Assembly: GCA_934500875.1 (NCBI GenBank)
Contig: CAKSTL010000003.1
Location: 124,001-188,000, forward strand
Length of the DNA stretch: 64,000 bases
Source: an uncultured Clostridia bacterium
GTDB lineage: Bacteria; Bacillota; Clostridia; UMGS1810
Reading direction: 5' to 3'
Shown here: positions 25,500 through 34,643 of the stretch, in pieces
How the letters are laid out: every line of letters starts with the position of its first letter
How positions within the stretch are numbered: the first letter of the stretch is position 1
Notes under the pieces: model-generated
Databases searched by the model: none
What the model was told of the DNA's origin: nothing
Seen by the model: the letters and a program-made list of their open reading frames with translations, nothing else
Position numbers and translations under genes: made by a program

Positions 25500-28400
25500 A
25501 TGAAGGTGAGAAATGGTTTTTCGGTGCTTGCGTTTTTGCTTTGCATATGCCTTTCGCTCGTATCATTTGCCGAAAACTGCACCATACCGCTTACAACTCA
25601 GAAGGAATTTGACGAAAAATTAAACAGTCTTATGTATGACGGCGGTGTTATGGTTAAACAGGATGTTACGTCCTCGTCGCTCATCACAATGTCGCAGCTT
25701 TCAAAAATATATTCTGCCGGCAGTGGTACAACTGATGAGCGTGACAAAGCAAGGGCGGGCGATTTGAGCAGTATTTACGACAGGAATACCGATACGTTTA
25801 TTATGAGTTTTACGTCAAACGCAACTGTATATACCGTAAACGTGCCGTATGATACAACCGATTTCTGCGTTCTTCTGGGTGCTGACGCAAGTCACGTAAA
25901 ATATGAGGAAATACATTTTGTGTATACCGACAACAGCGAAGAATGTGTTCTTTTCTGCGGAGAAAATTTTAAAGGTTCGTTTATTTATATCGACGTTAAA
26001 AACAGTGCGGATAAAGATAAAACCTTAAAGCAGATTAAAGTTGTAAAGCCCAATGTTAAAGATTATAAAAACGAAAACGGCGAGCCTGTTTCGGTTTCGG
26101 ACGCTGTAAGGTTTTACGTAAAGGAAATTGTTGTTCTGAAAGATTACGTTGAGCCTTACGAGGACGAATACCCGCCCGAAACGGACGCAGAGCAGTATTT
26201 TGCGGATTATGAAAGCGCAAACGGAGATGCGAAAAATGTTTCAATGTATGCAAGAAGCTTTACGGCAAACTATACTGACGAAAATTACGGCGGTTTGAAG
26301 CCTGCGGAAAATCAGACGCTTGAAAACGGCAAAAATGCGCTTGATGCAAATTTTGATACCTATTTTTCGCACAAAAACGAAAACGGGTCTATTCATTCTT
26401 TTGTATTTGATACGCCCGTTAAGCTTGCGGACGGATTTTTGGTTTTTGATATTTTTTCTCACAAGGAAAACAATGACGTTTACAGATTTTTCAGCGTAAA
26501 TATCGAATATGCCGACGGCGAAACGGAAAAAGTGTACGACGCCGCATATCAGCTTCCGCCGCAGATAATGAAAATTTCACCGCAAAAAGATAAAGCGGTT
26601 TCAAAAATCACGGTAACAAAGCCTTCGGCAAAAGAAATATCGGGTCTTGAGCTTCCCAAGGGTGCGTCTTATCCTTCGGGTGCAGTTGAGTTTAAACTTA
26701 ACGAGGCTAAATTTTATTCGTATGAAAACCTTCCTGTAAACGCTGCGCTCGGCAAAAAGGCAAAGCTTGACACAAACGGCGGCAAGGTTTCGTATATCTG
26801 CGGAAATGAAGAGCGCCTTACCGACGGCTATAAATTTAACGATTTGAGTGATACATATCTTCTGGCGGCAACATACGACACCGCAAATCCCAAAAGTTTT
26901 TCACTCACGCTCGACCTTGGCAGCGCTTATAAAATTTCGGCGGCAGAGCTTTACGGCATTGACAAAAATATGCCTGCTTCAAAAAACAATCTTGCCTGGA
27001 CAAAATACGATATATCGGATATTACGGTTACAGGCTCGCTTGACGGAAAGGTGTATAATATTCCCGTAGGCACTACAAAAAGTTATGCGGATGCGGATGA
27101 AGCGGAGGGCGCGGACAAATCAAAGAGCCGCATTGAGCTTTCGCAGCCGTTGTATGTAAGATATTTAAAATTTACCAGGAGCGGAATTTCAGGATATACA
27201 AGAATTTCTGAAATACGTGTTCTTACAGATGAAAAAATTATAAATATTGAAAATCTTGAACACGGTCAGAATTTTGCGTCGGCAAAAATAAAAAATTATT
27301 CGGACGGGCAAAGGGCGGCAGCGATTGTGTATGCAGCGCACGGCGAAAACGGAGAAATGCTTGGAATTTCGGGCGGTTACAGCGTAATTGAAAGCGGAAA
27401 AACGGCAAATCTTTCGGCGCAGTATTCGGGCGGCAATTCTTCTTTTGAATACAGTGTGTGCGTTCTGGACAGCCTTAAAAATCTTGCGGTTTATACTGCA
27501 GAAACGGTTGGCGGAGAAGACGAAAATTCTGACGGCACGCAAGAGGGGAGCGGCGCTGCGGACTCTGTTTTGTTAAATGTTTCCCTGCCCGAGGATAAAA
27601 TTTTTACAAACGCTGTTGTTATGGTGTTAAAACCGGGTTTAGATTTTGAAAATCTTGACGACGGCATACTGACCTCTCCCGAAAATTATGTGTATGATTT
27701 TAAAATTGCGCCTGCGTCGAAAAATATTCGTTATACCTTGCCTGAGAGTGCGCCAAACGGAAAATATCAGGTAATATACAGCGTTTCGGATGTTCTTCAA
27801 AATACATACAAGGCATACGGATACTGCTTAAAATCTGACGACTTTGCAAAGGCTGAATGTATTGAAGCTTTTAAAAATGCAACGGAGGAAAATATAGAAA
27901 ACATAATCGAAACGTATACAAATATCACGCCCGTTTTGTCTTTTGACGGCGTATACGGCTGGGGCGACATTAAAAACAAAATCGGCAAAATGTTTATAGC
28001 GGTAAGAAATTCTTATATAAAAGGCGAAGTGACAGGAAGGGCGGAAGAAATTAACACTCTTTCGGACATAGAAACTTTGGTAAGGTGCGCATATATTTTG
28101 TATTATGCCGAAAACGGAGATAAAACCTCATTTGACAGCGTTTTTGATATAAGCGGTTTAGAGTATCTTTTTGACGAAAATATCAAAAGCGAAAAATATC
28201 TTTCGCTTTATGCGGATGTGAAGGGTGAAAATCCCGCAGCAAGCGCACGGCTCTGCACGGCGCTTTGCAAAATCGAAAACGGAACGTATGAGGATATTGA
28301 AAATGCGCTGACGTTTTATGCGGATACCCTTAAAATCGACTTAAGCTACGCAGACGAAAAGGGTGTAACGGTTGCCGAGGCGGCAAAATATATTGACAAC

Positions 28401-29132
28401 AAAGATGTAAAAAAATACAAAGACGGTATGAAAACGTATTTTGAAGCTGCGTGCAACAGAGCTGCCGAAAAATCGGATGATTACAGCGGCGGCGGAGGAG
28501 GTTCTTCGTCATCTTCGTCAAAAGGCGGCTCAAAAGGCTCGTTCCCGAGCGTTTCGCCGACTGTGCCCGAAAACAGCGAAAAAGACGAATTATTCAGCGA
28601 TTTGGACGGCTTTGACTGGGCAAAGAGCGCAATTGAAAGTATGGCAAAAGAGGGTATACTTTCGGGTGTGGGAAACAAAATGTTCGAGCCGTCAAGAGAT
28701 GTTACCCGTGCGGAATTTGTAAAAATGCTGTGCAATGCTTTTGACGTCAGTGCAGAGAAAGCAAAGATTATGAAATTTTCGGATGTTTCCGCATACGACT
28801 GGTATGAGCCGTATATTTTCAAATTCTATTCGGCAGGATATATAAACGGCATAAGCGAAGAATATTTCGGCGCAAATCAAACCCTTATGCGCCAGGACGC
28901 CTGCGTGATATGCGCACGTATTCTTAACATAAGCACCGAATTTAAGCTTGAGCTTGACCGCAAGAAGCCGGGCGATTTGGATAAATGTGACGCTTACGCA
29001 AAGGGCAGCGTTTACAATATGTATAATAAATCGCTTGTAAGCGGAAACGAAAACGGTGATTTTATGCCTCACAAAGCGCTTTCACGTGCAGAGGCGGCAG
29101 TGCTTGTTGAAAACATTTTAAATTTGCGCTAA
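25500..29132 (+). CDS. SLH-anchored multi-discoidin carbohydrate-binding protein
   Basis: A 1210-residue exported protein (signal about 1-24). In order: two divergent discoidin-like regions (about 45-230 and 265-400), a clearer F5/8C domain (about 415-580, with LTLDLGSAYKISAAELYGID and YVRYLKFTRSGISGYTRISEIRV), the recurrent Ig-like module (about 582-672), a second beta module (about 685-770), a helical region (about 780-990), a Gly/Ser/Lys linker (about 995-1020) and three SLH repeats (about 1035-1210). The SLH repeats would hold it to secondary cell-wall polymer. No catalytic domain is recognised, so it probably serves as a surface glycan receptor or scaffold. Confidence 0.75.
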   Translation: MKVRNGFSVLAFLLCICLSLVSFAENCTIPLTTQKEFDEKLNSLMYDGGVMVKQDVTSSSLITMSQLSKIYSAGSGTTDERDKARAGDLSSIYDRNTDTFIMSFTSNATVYTVNVPYDTTDFCVLLGADASHVKYEEIHFVYTDNSEECVLFCGENFKGSFIYIDVKNSADKDKTLKQIKVVKPNVKDYKNENGEPVSVSDAVRFYVKEIVVLKDYVEPYEDEYPPETDAEQYFADYESANGDAKNVSMYARSFTANYTDENYGGLKPAENQTLENGKNALDANFDTYFSHKNENGSIHSFVFDTPVKLADGFLVFDIFSHKENNDVYRFFSVNIEYADGETEKVYDAAYQLPPQIMKISPQKDKAVSKITVTKPSAKEISGLELPKGASYPSGAVEFKLNEAKFYSYENLPVNAALGKKAKLDTNGGKVSYICGNEERLTDGYKFNDLSDTYLLAATYDTANPKSFSLTLDLGSAYKISAAELYGIDKNMPASKNNLAWTKYDISDITVTGSLDGKVYNIPVGTTKSYADADEAEGADKSKSRIELSQPLYVRYLKFTRSGISGYTRISEIRVLTDEKIINIENLEHGQNFASAKIKNYSDGQRAAAIVYAAHGENGEMLGISGGYSVIESGKTANLSAQYSGGNSSFEYSVCVLDSLKNLAVYTAETVGGEDENSDGTQEGSGAADSVLLNVSLPEDKIFTNAVVMVLKPGLDFENLDDGILTSPENYVYDFKIAPASKNIRYTLPESAPNGKYQVIYSVSDVLQNTYKAYGYCLKSDDFAKAECIEAFKNATEENIENIIETYTNITPVLSFDGVYGWGDIKNKIGKMFIAVRNSYIKGEVTGRAEEINTLSDIETLVRCAYILYYAENGDKTSFDSVFDISGLEYLFDENIKSEKYLSLYADVKGENPAASARLCTALCKIENGTYEDIENALTFYADTLKIDLSYADEKGVTVAEAAKYIDNKDVKKYKDGMKTYFEAACNRAAEKSDDYSGGGGGSSSSSSKGGSKGSFPSVSPTVPENSEKDELFSDLDGFDWAKSAIESMAKEGILSGVGNKMFEPSRDVTRAEFVKMLCNAFDVSAEKAKIMKFSDVSAYDWYEPYIFKFYSAGYINGISEEYFGANQTLMRQDACVICARILNISTEFKLELDRKKPGDLDKCDAYAKGSVYNMYNKSLVSGNENGDFMPHKALSRAEAAVLVENILNLR

Positions 29133-29151
29133 AGGAGGTTTATGACAGTTT

Positions 29152-32100
29152 ATGATAAAAAAATTCATATCGTTTGCGCTTGCGGTTTTTCTTGTATTCA
29201 ATGCGCTTGTTTTTACTGCGTATGCCGACGATAACATATCTTCGGGAAAAAACATTTATGCAAGCAGCCGCTACAGCGGGGCGCACGACCCGTCAAACGT
29301 TCTTGACGGAAACGAAAAAACATTCTGGTCAACAGGAAGCGATACCTCGTCGGAAAATCTTACCGGCAGGGTTAACAATCTGCACTATATTATGATTGAC
29401 CTCGGCGAAAAATATTTTGTTTCAAAAATCGTGTTAAAATCCAGACGTGATATAGACCGTCCCAATGAACGGAAGGGATATACGATAGAAGGTTCGGATG
29501 ATTTTAACTTTTCACGCAGTGTAATTCTCGGCACAAAGGATTTGGCTGGCGATTTTTCAAGCGGCGACTTTGAGCTTTTGACGGACGGCGGACAATCGTA
29601 CAGATACATACGCATAACCTCTAAAAGCACAATGAGTATGAGCGAATTTGAGGTTTACGGCGAGGTTGACACCGGCGATAAGGTTGTTGAGAAAAAATAC
29701 GCCGATATTTCCGATACGGATTTTGCGTATCTTCTTACGCTGATACAAAAACTCGGGCTTGTCGGCGGTTATTCATACACGCAGTTCGGCGAGAACAAGC
29801 TTGTAACCAGGGGCGAAGCGGCGGCGTTTGTTTTAAGAATGTTAAACGGTCACCTTGCTTTGGCGGATGAAAATTTAAATCTTCCGTATAATGACGTTGA
29901 AAAAACACACAAGTATTACAATGAAATAAAAACGCTCTACGCAAACGGATTTATTGCAGCGGACGAAAGCTTTCGTCCCAATGAAAATATAGAAAGCGTG
30001 GATTTTGCGCTTTTGCTTATCCGTGCGCTCGGATACGGAAAAAAGGCGGAAGCGGTTAAATATCCCGGCGGTGCGGCAAAGGTTGCGGGCGAGCTTGGAA
30101 TTTTAAAGCATCTTAATTCCGATTCGGATAACAGAGTGAGCCGCAAAGAGGCGGTTTATGCCATTTTTGAGGCGCTCAGAACACCTGTTTATGACATATA
30201 TTCCGTAAAAAACGATACGTCATATTATGAAAAAGGCGACGAATTTTTAAAGGTTTATCACTCGCTTGTGTTAAGAGAGGGAACGGTGAGCGAAAACACG
30301 GTTACCGACCTTGTTTCGTACACGGGAAGCAACAACAGTGCGGTAATTGGCAATAAGCGCCTTAACGACAAAAATGCATACGCATTTGATTTTATAGGTC
30401 AGAACGTTTATTATCTTGCGGACGGCGAAACCGAAAAGGATATTTTTTATGTTTTCCCCGTCGAGGGCGAGAGCAGAGTTTACACCGCAGACTGCCGTGA
30501 TGTGGTAAAAGCGGAGAATAAAAAAATTGTTGTGCGGGATGAGGACGGAAGCAAAAAAACATATACCCTTTCGGACGGCGTGACGGTTCTTAAAAACAAT
30601 GTTGCGTCAAAAAACTTTACATATGACGATTTTTGCACGGAGGGCGCGTATTTAAACCTCGTTGCGGACGAAACAGGAAAAATATGCGTTGTAAAAATTT
30701 ATATTCCACGCTACATTGCGCTGAGTTTTTCGGGAAATGACGGCAGCGGAAGCGTTGTTTCGGACATAACGTACGGTGCGGAAACCTTAAAGATTCCGGA
30801 CGATTCGTTTGTATCGGTAATAAAGGACGGAAAAAGATACGGAATTGAAAAACTAAACGGCGCCGGCGTTGTGTGCGCATACATTTCGGAAAACAAAAAG
30901 TGCGCAGTATTCGATTTAAACGTAAAAAGCGCCGAGGGCACGGTGGAGGAAGTCGGCACGGACTCTTCTCTTGTAGACGGTGTTTTGTACGGCATCAGCC
31001 CGTATTTTAAAAATCTTTCCGACAAAAATCAAAAGCTTAAGCCCGGCGTGAAAATGAAGTTTTACATAAATGACAAAAACGAGATTGTGTATGTTGAAAA
31101 AATATCGGCAAATACCGAAAACGAGAGGCTTTGCTATATTAAAAAGGCAGATTTCGGCGAGGGCAGAAGCGATACAATAAAGCTTAAAGCTTTTGCGGCA
31201 AACGGAACATATTCGTATTTTACAACTCAGCACAGCTCAAGCGTGTCGTTTATTTCAAACGCTGAGGCAAGCGGTTTTGTAAATCTTGTTATATCCGACA
31301 GAGTGAAAATCAACGGAGAAAGCTACACAAAAACCAAATTTTTAAAATCGTTTTCGGAAGATTACTTTACCGCAAAAACTGCGCTTATAAAATATGACGA
31401 CGAAAAAACGGTAATTTCCGTTTATACCGAGGACTGCACCGACAGCGAGCATACGGATTTTTTCAAAAAGCAGACTGCGGCGAAAACGGCTAAGTATTAC
31501 ACCGCAAAGGGCGGCGTGTATGATAATCACACAATGCTTTTTCCCATAAAAAGCACAGCGCCCGTGTTTGTTATACCGACAGTGGACGGGAAAGAGAGCA
31601 GCGACGATTTTTACGACAGATATTACAGCCTTTCCACCGTTTCGCAAACGCTTAAAAACAACCGTGACATAGGCACCTGTATGTTTTTCGGCGAGGATGA
31701 TTTCGGTTATCCGTCATATGCGGTGAAAATGGTTTCGTATGCGTCAAGCCAAAGAGAAATTTCAAATCCGCTTTCCGGCGACGGTGTGCCGGTTGTTGTT
31801 AAGAAAACGGTTAAAACGCTTTCGGACAATGAAGCACTTGTGTATAGAATATACGGAATAAACCTTAATACGGGCGAGGAGATAAGCGCCGATTTTGTAA
31901 ATGATGTTGAATATATCTATGACGCATATAAAATTCAGCACGAAAAGAGCGAATGGCTTGCGACGTATGATTTTCTTGACAAAACAAAGCTTAAAGAAAA
32001 CAGCGCGGAGGCGAAAAATTATCTTGTAAGCATTAATGATTTAAAGTGCGGAGATATACTCGGTCTGAGCCTTGCCGGCGGAAGGATTAACGCTGCTGAG

Positions 32101-32442
32101 CGCACCTTTGCATACACAAATGCGCCGATTGAAAATTATACAACCAAGCGGGGCGCATTTTACAATGCAAGTATGTCAAGCACCTCATCGGCAATATCGG
32201 GCTTCAGAATTCAATACGGAAAAACCGTTCTGGTGAAGGATAATACCGTTAAAATGAAGTCAAATTCGTATCTTGGCGAAAACGAGGTTTTTGATTACAA
32301 CGGACTTAAAATTTATCTTTGCGAAAACGATTCTTTAAAAAGCGTTGACACAAAAGACGCTGCGGTATATCTTGACGGAAATCATATTGTGCTGTTTTCA
32401 TCAAACGGAAGCAACAAGGCAGTTTTGGTTTATATATATTAG
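29152..32442 (+). CDS. Discoidin-SLH protein with a large uncharacterised C-terminal region
   Basis: A 1096-residue exported protein (signal about 1-25, cleaved near AYA-D). A canonical F5/8C domain lies at about 28-170 (GAHDPSNVLDGNEKTFWSTG; YRYIRITSKSTMSMSEFEVYG), followed by SLH repeats (about 185-345, with VTRGEAAAFVLRML and FRPNENIESVDFALLLIRALG). The remaining about 750 residues are rich in beta-strand and show no family I recognise; they alternate short V-x-V-x-x-(D/N) strands and tyrosine-rich segments. The layout, SLH near the N-terminus and a long unknown domain, recurs in the gene at 56944. AAAGGAGG lies upstream of the ATG. Confidence 0.7.
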   Translation: MIKKFISFALAVFLVFNALVFTAYADDNISSGKNIYASSRYSGAHDPSNVLDGNEKTFWSTGSDTSSENLTGRVNNLHYIMIDLGEKYFVSKIVLKSRRDIDRPNERKGYTIEGSDDFNFSRSVILGTKDLAGDFSSGDFELLTDGGQSYRYIRITSKSTMSMSEFEVYGEVDTGDKVVEKKYADISDTDFAYLLTLIQKLGLVGGYSYTQFGENKLVTRGEAAAFVLRMLNGHLALADENLNLPYNDVEKTHKYYNEIKTLYANGFIAADESFRPNENIESVDFALLLIRALGYGKKAEAVKYPGGAAKVAGELGILKHLNSDSDNRVSRKEAVYAIFEALRTPVYDIYSVKNDTSYYEKGDEFLKVYHSLVLREGTVSENTVTDLVSYTGSNNSAVIGNKRLNDKNAYAFDFIGQNVYYLADGETEKDIFYVFPVEGESRVYTADCRDVVKAENKKIVVRDEDGSKKTYTLSDGVTVLKNNVASKNFTYDDFCTEGAYLNLVADETGKICVVKIYIPRYIALSFSGNDGSGSVVSDITYGAETLKIPDDSFVSVIKDGKRYGIEKLNGAGVVCAYISENKKCAVFDLNVKSAEGTVEEVGTDSSLVDGVLYGISPYFKNLSDKNQKLKPGVKMKFYINDKNEIVYVEKISANTENERLCYIKKADFGEGRSDTIKLKAFAANGTYSYFTTQHSSSVSFISNAEASGFVNLVISDRVKINGESYTKTKFLKSFSEDYFTAKTALIKYDDEKTVISVYTEDCTDSEHTDFFKKQTAAKTAKYYTAKGGVYDNHTMLFPIKSTAPVFVIPTVDGKESSDDFYDRYYSLSTVSQTLKNNRDIGTCMFFGEDDFGYPSYAVKMVSYASSQREISNPLSGDGVPVVVKKTVKTLSDNEALVYRIYGINLNTGEEISADFVNDVEYIYDAYKIQHEKSEWLATYDFLDKTKLKENSAEAKNYLVSINDLKCGDILGLSLAGGRINAAERTFAYTNAPIENYTTKRGAFYNASMSSTSSAISGFRIQYGKTVLVKDNTVKMKSNSYLGENEVFDYNGLKIYLCENDSLKSVDTKDAAVYLDGNHIVLFSSNGSNKAVLVYIY

Positions 32443-32471
32443 GTTCTTAAACTGAGAGGGATTTTTACTTT

Positions 32472-34616
32472 ATGGAAAAGTTTGCCGGAAAATACAGAGA
32501 ACTTTTAATAATTGCGGTGGCGGTGTGCGCAGTTTTTGCGCAGGTTGTGCTCTCTTACACAACCTATTCGTCCGAGCAGATTAAAGAAAACATCCGTTTT
32601 GCCGAAACAAGCCTGCAAAGCGTTGTGTTAAGCGACGAAAATTTTAATGAGGTTTCGTCCAAAATTGCGCTTAATATTTATAATAACGACAACATATTGA
32701 AAATATTTGAAACGGGAACGGACGATTTTTCTGTCAGACATTCGGCAAAAATCGAAATACAAAAACTTGCGTCGGTATCCGATTTTATTTCGGGTGCGTA
32801 TATCTATTCGCAGAATTTGAGTGCGGTTTACAGCGTTGTCGAGATGGCTTTTATGAGCGAGAGCGAATATTCAAAAAAGCTTATCGGCATTTTAAATTCC
32901 GAAAACGTGCCCGAAAGCTTTTATATATCTGGCAAGGGCGCCGACGGATATGAAATAGAAAAGCTTTATTATACATACACCTTCGATAAACTGTCGGGCG
33001 ACGTTGTTTTGATTGAAGCGGACTACAAAAAACTGTTTTCACAGTATTCGGCGCTTCAGAGAAACGTTAAAGGCAAGCTTGTGATATTCGGCGAAAACGG
33101 ATCGGTTATGTACAGCGGAACGGATATAAGCATAGGCGACAGTGCAGAGAGTGCACCTTATCTTAAAAATCTGCCGAAAAAGGGCGAGTATAAAAACGTT
33201 GACATAAACGGCGAAAAAAGCGTGCTTTTTTATCAGAGTACGTCAAACGCAAAGCGTTTTTATGCGCTGCTCATTCCCATGTCGGTATTAAAACCGATAA
33301 AATTTTTCGGAAAAAGTATGCTTGTCTTTTATATAGGTCTTTTGGCGTCGGCAGTATACATACTTGTTATTTTCTCGCTTGCAAGCAAAATAAAGCTTAA
33401 AACAAAAGAGCTTTTGTATTATATGGGGTTAACCGATAAATTGCCCTCCGACAGCGAAAAAAGCGTGTTTTCAAATTATTTTGCGTCGCCGTCGGATGAA
33501 ACGTGCGAAAGCTTAAAGGCGCTTTTAAGAGAAAAAACGGACGGTAAGATATCGCTCTTTACGGTAAAGGTTTGCGATTACAAAAACTTTATACGGAACT
33601 TGAATGCGGACGATATAAAGCTTTACCAATACGGAATTGACAATATTCTTACCGAAATTTTAGACGAATTGGGTGCAAAAAGCATTTTCGCAGGATTTTA
33701 TTCCGATAAAGCGGTATATTTTTTGTACGGCTACGATATTCTGCCGAAATATGAGGATGTTGCAAAAAAGTCGAAGGACGCACTTAAGCTTTATATGGGT
33801 GTAAGCATTTTGACCGCTGTAACAAACAGCAGAGATATTGACGACCTTAATGCGCTTCACAACGAGCTTTTGCATATCGAGCAGTACGAATTTATATACG
33901 GTAAAACGGCGGTGCTCTCGCCCGGCGTTATACAGGAAGAAAACAGTGCTCTTTGCGCCGGGGCGATAGAGATGTGCGTCGATATACGAAAAGAGCTTAT
34001 CAACGGCGAAATATCACGTGATTTGGTTGATACACTTTTTGCCGATATTGCAAATCTTACGGTATCCGAGGCGCACAAAACGGTGTATGAGCTTATGTAT
34101 AATCTTAAAACAGCCTCCGAAACGCTTGCAAAAAACGGTACGATAGAGGACCTTATAGGACTTGTGAGCTTTTCTGAAACCGAGCGTATGGAAACGCTTG
34201 CCGAGGTTTATGAAAGCGTCAGAGAAATTATTTCTCTTGTGGAAAGCTCACGTGCAAACATAAGCGACAGCCGAAGGTACACTATGGTAAACAAGTGTAT
34301 GAAAATTATTGAAAACGAATATATGTCCGAGGTTATATGCACAGAATCCATTGCCGAAGAGCTGGGCGTCAGCGCAAATTATCTCGGCAGAAATTTCAGA
34401 AATCTTACCGGCGTGTCGGTTGCGGATAAAATTATGGATTTCAAGCTTGCTGAGGCAAAAAGGCTGCTTGAAGAGAGCAACGAAAGTATTAAAAACATAA
34501 TGGTGCGTATCGGCGCCACAAACCGCAGCTATTTTGCCGCCTGTTTCAGAAAGCGTTACGGCGCACCGCCGAGCGCATACCGCAAAAATTTCAGGTATAT
34601 GGCTGACGGAAAATAA
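32472..34616 (+). CDS. Membrane-bound AraC-family sensor-regulator of operon A
   Basis: A 714-residue one-component regulator: TM1 about 12-30, an extracellular sensor domain of about 245 residues, TM2 about 277-300, a degenerate GGDEF-like region (about 330-480) and a C-terminal AraC double helix-turn-helix (about 610-705: CTESIAEELGVSANYLGRNF, YFAACFRKRYGAPPSAYRK). Proteins of this type in Firmicutes sense extracellular glycans and activate neighbouring polysaccharide genes. Unusually it sits inside the operon, between an SLH protein and the GH31 gene, which would give positive autoregulation if it activates the 15.86-kb promoter. Confidence 0.85.
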   Translation: MEKFAGKYRELLIIAVAVCAVFAQVVLSYTTYSSEQIKENIRFAETSLQSVVLSDENFNEVSSKIALNIYNNDNILKIFETGTDDFSVRHSAKIEIQKLASVSDFISGAYIYSQNLSAVYSVVEMAFMSESEYSKKLIGILNSENVPESFYISGKGADGYEIEKLYYTYTFDKLSGDVVLIEADYKKLFSQYSALQRNVKGKLVIFGENGSVMYSGTDISIGDSAESAPYLKNLPKKGEYKNVDINGEKSVLFYQSTSNAKRFYALLIPMSVLKPIKFFGKSMLVFYIGLLASAVYILVIFSLASKIKLKTKELLYYMGLTDKLPSDSEKSVFSNYFASPSDETCESLKALLREKTDGKISLFTVKVCDYKNFIRNLNADDIKLYQYGIDNILTEILDELGAKSIFAGFYSDKAVYFLYGYDILPKYEDVAKKSKDALKLYMGVSILTAVTNSRDIDDLNALHNELLHIEQYEFIYGKTAVLSPGVIQEENSALCAGAIEMCVDIRKELINGEISRDLVDTLFADIANLTVSEAHKTVYELMYNLKTASETLAKNGTIEDLIGLVSFSETERMETLAEVYESVREIISLVESSRANISDSRRYTMVNKCMKIIENEYMSEVICTESIAEELGVSANYLGRNFRNLTGVSVADKIMDFKLAEAKRLLEESNESIKNIMVRIGATNRSYFAACFRKRYGAPPSAYRKNFRYMADGK

Positions 34617-34643
34617 ACTTTGATTTTTTGAAAGGACAAAACT

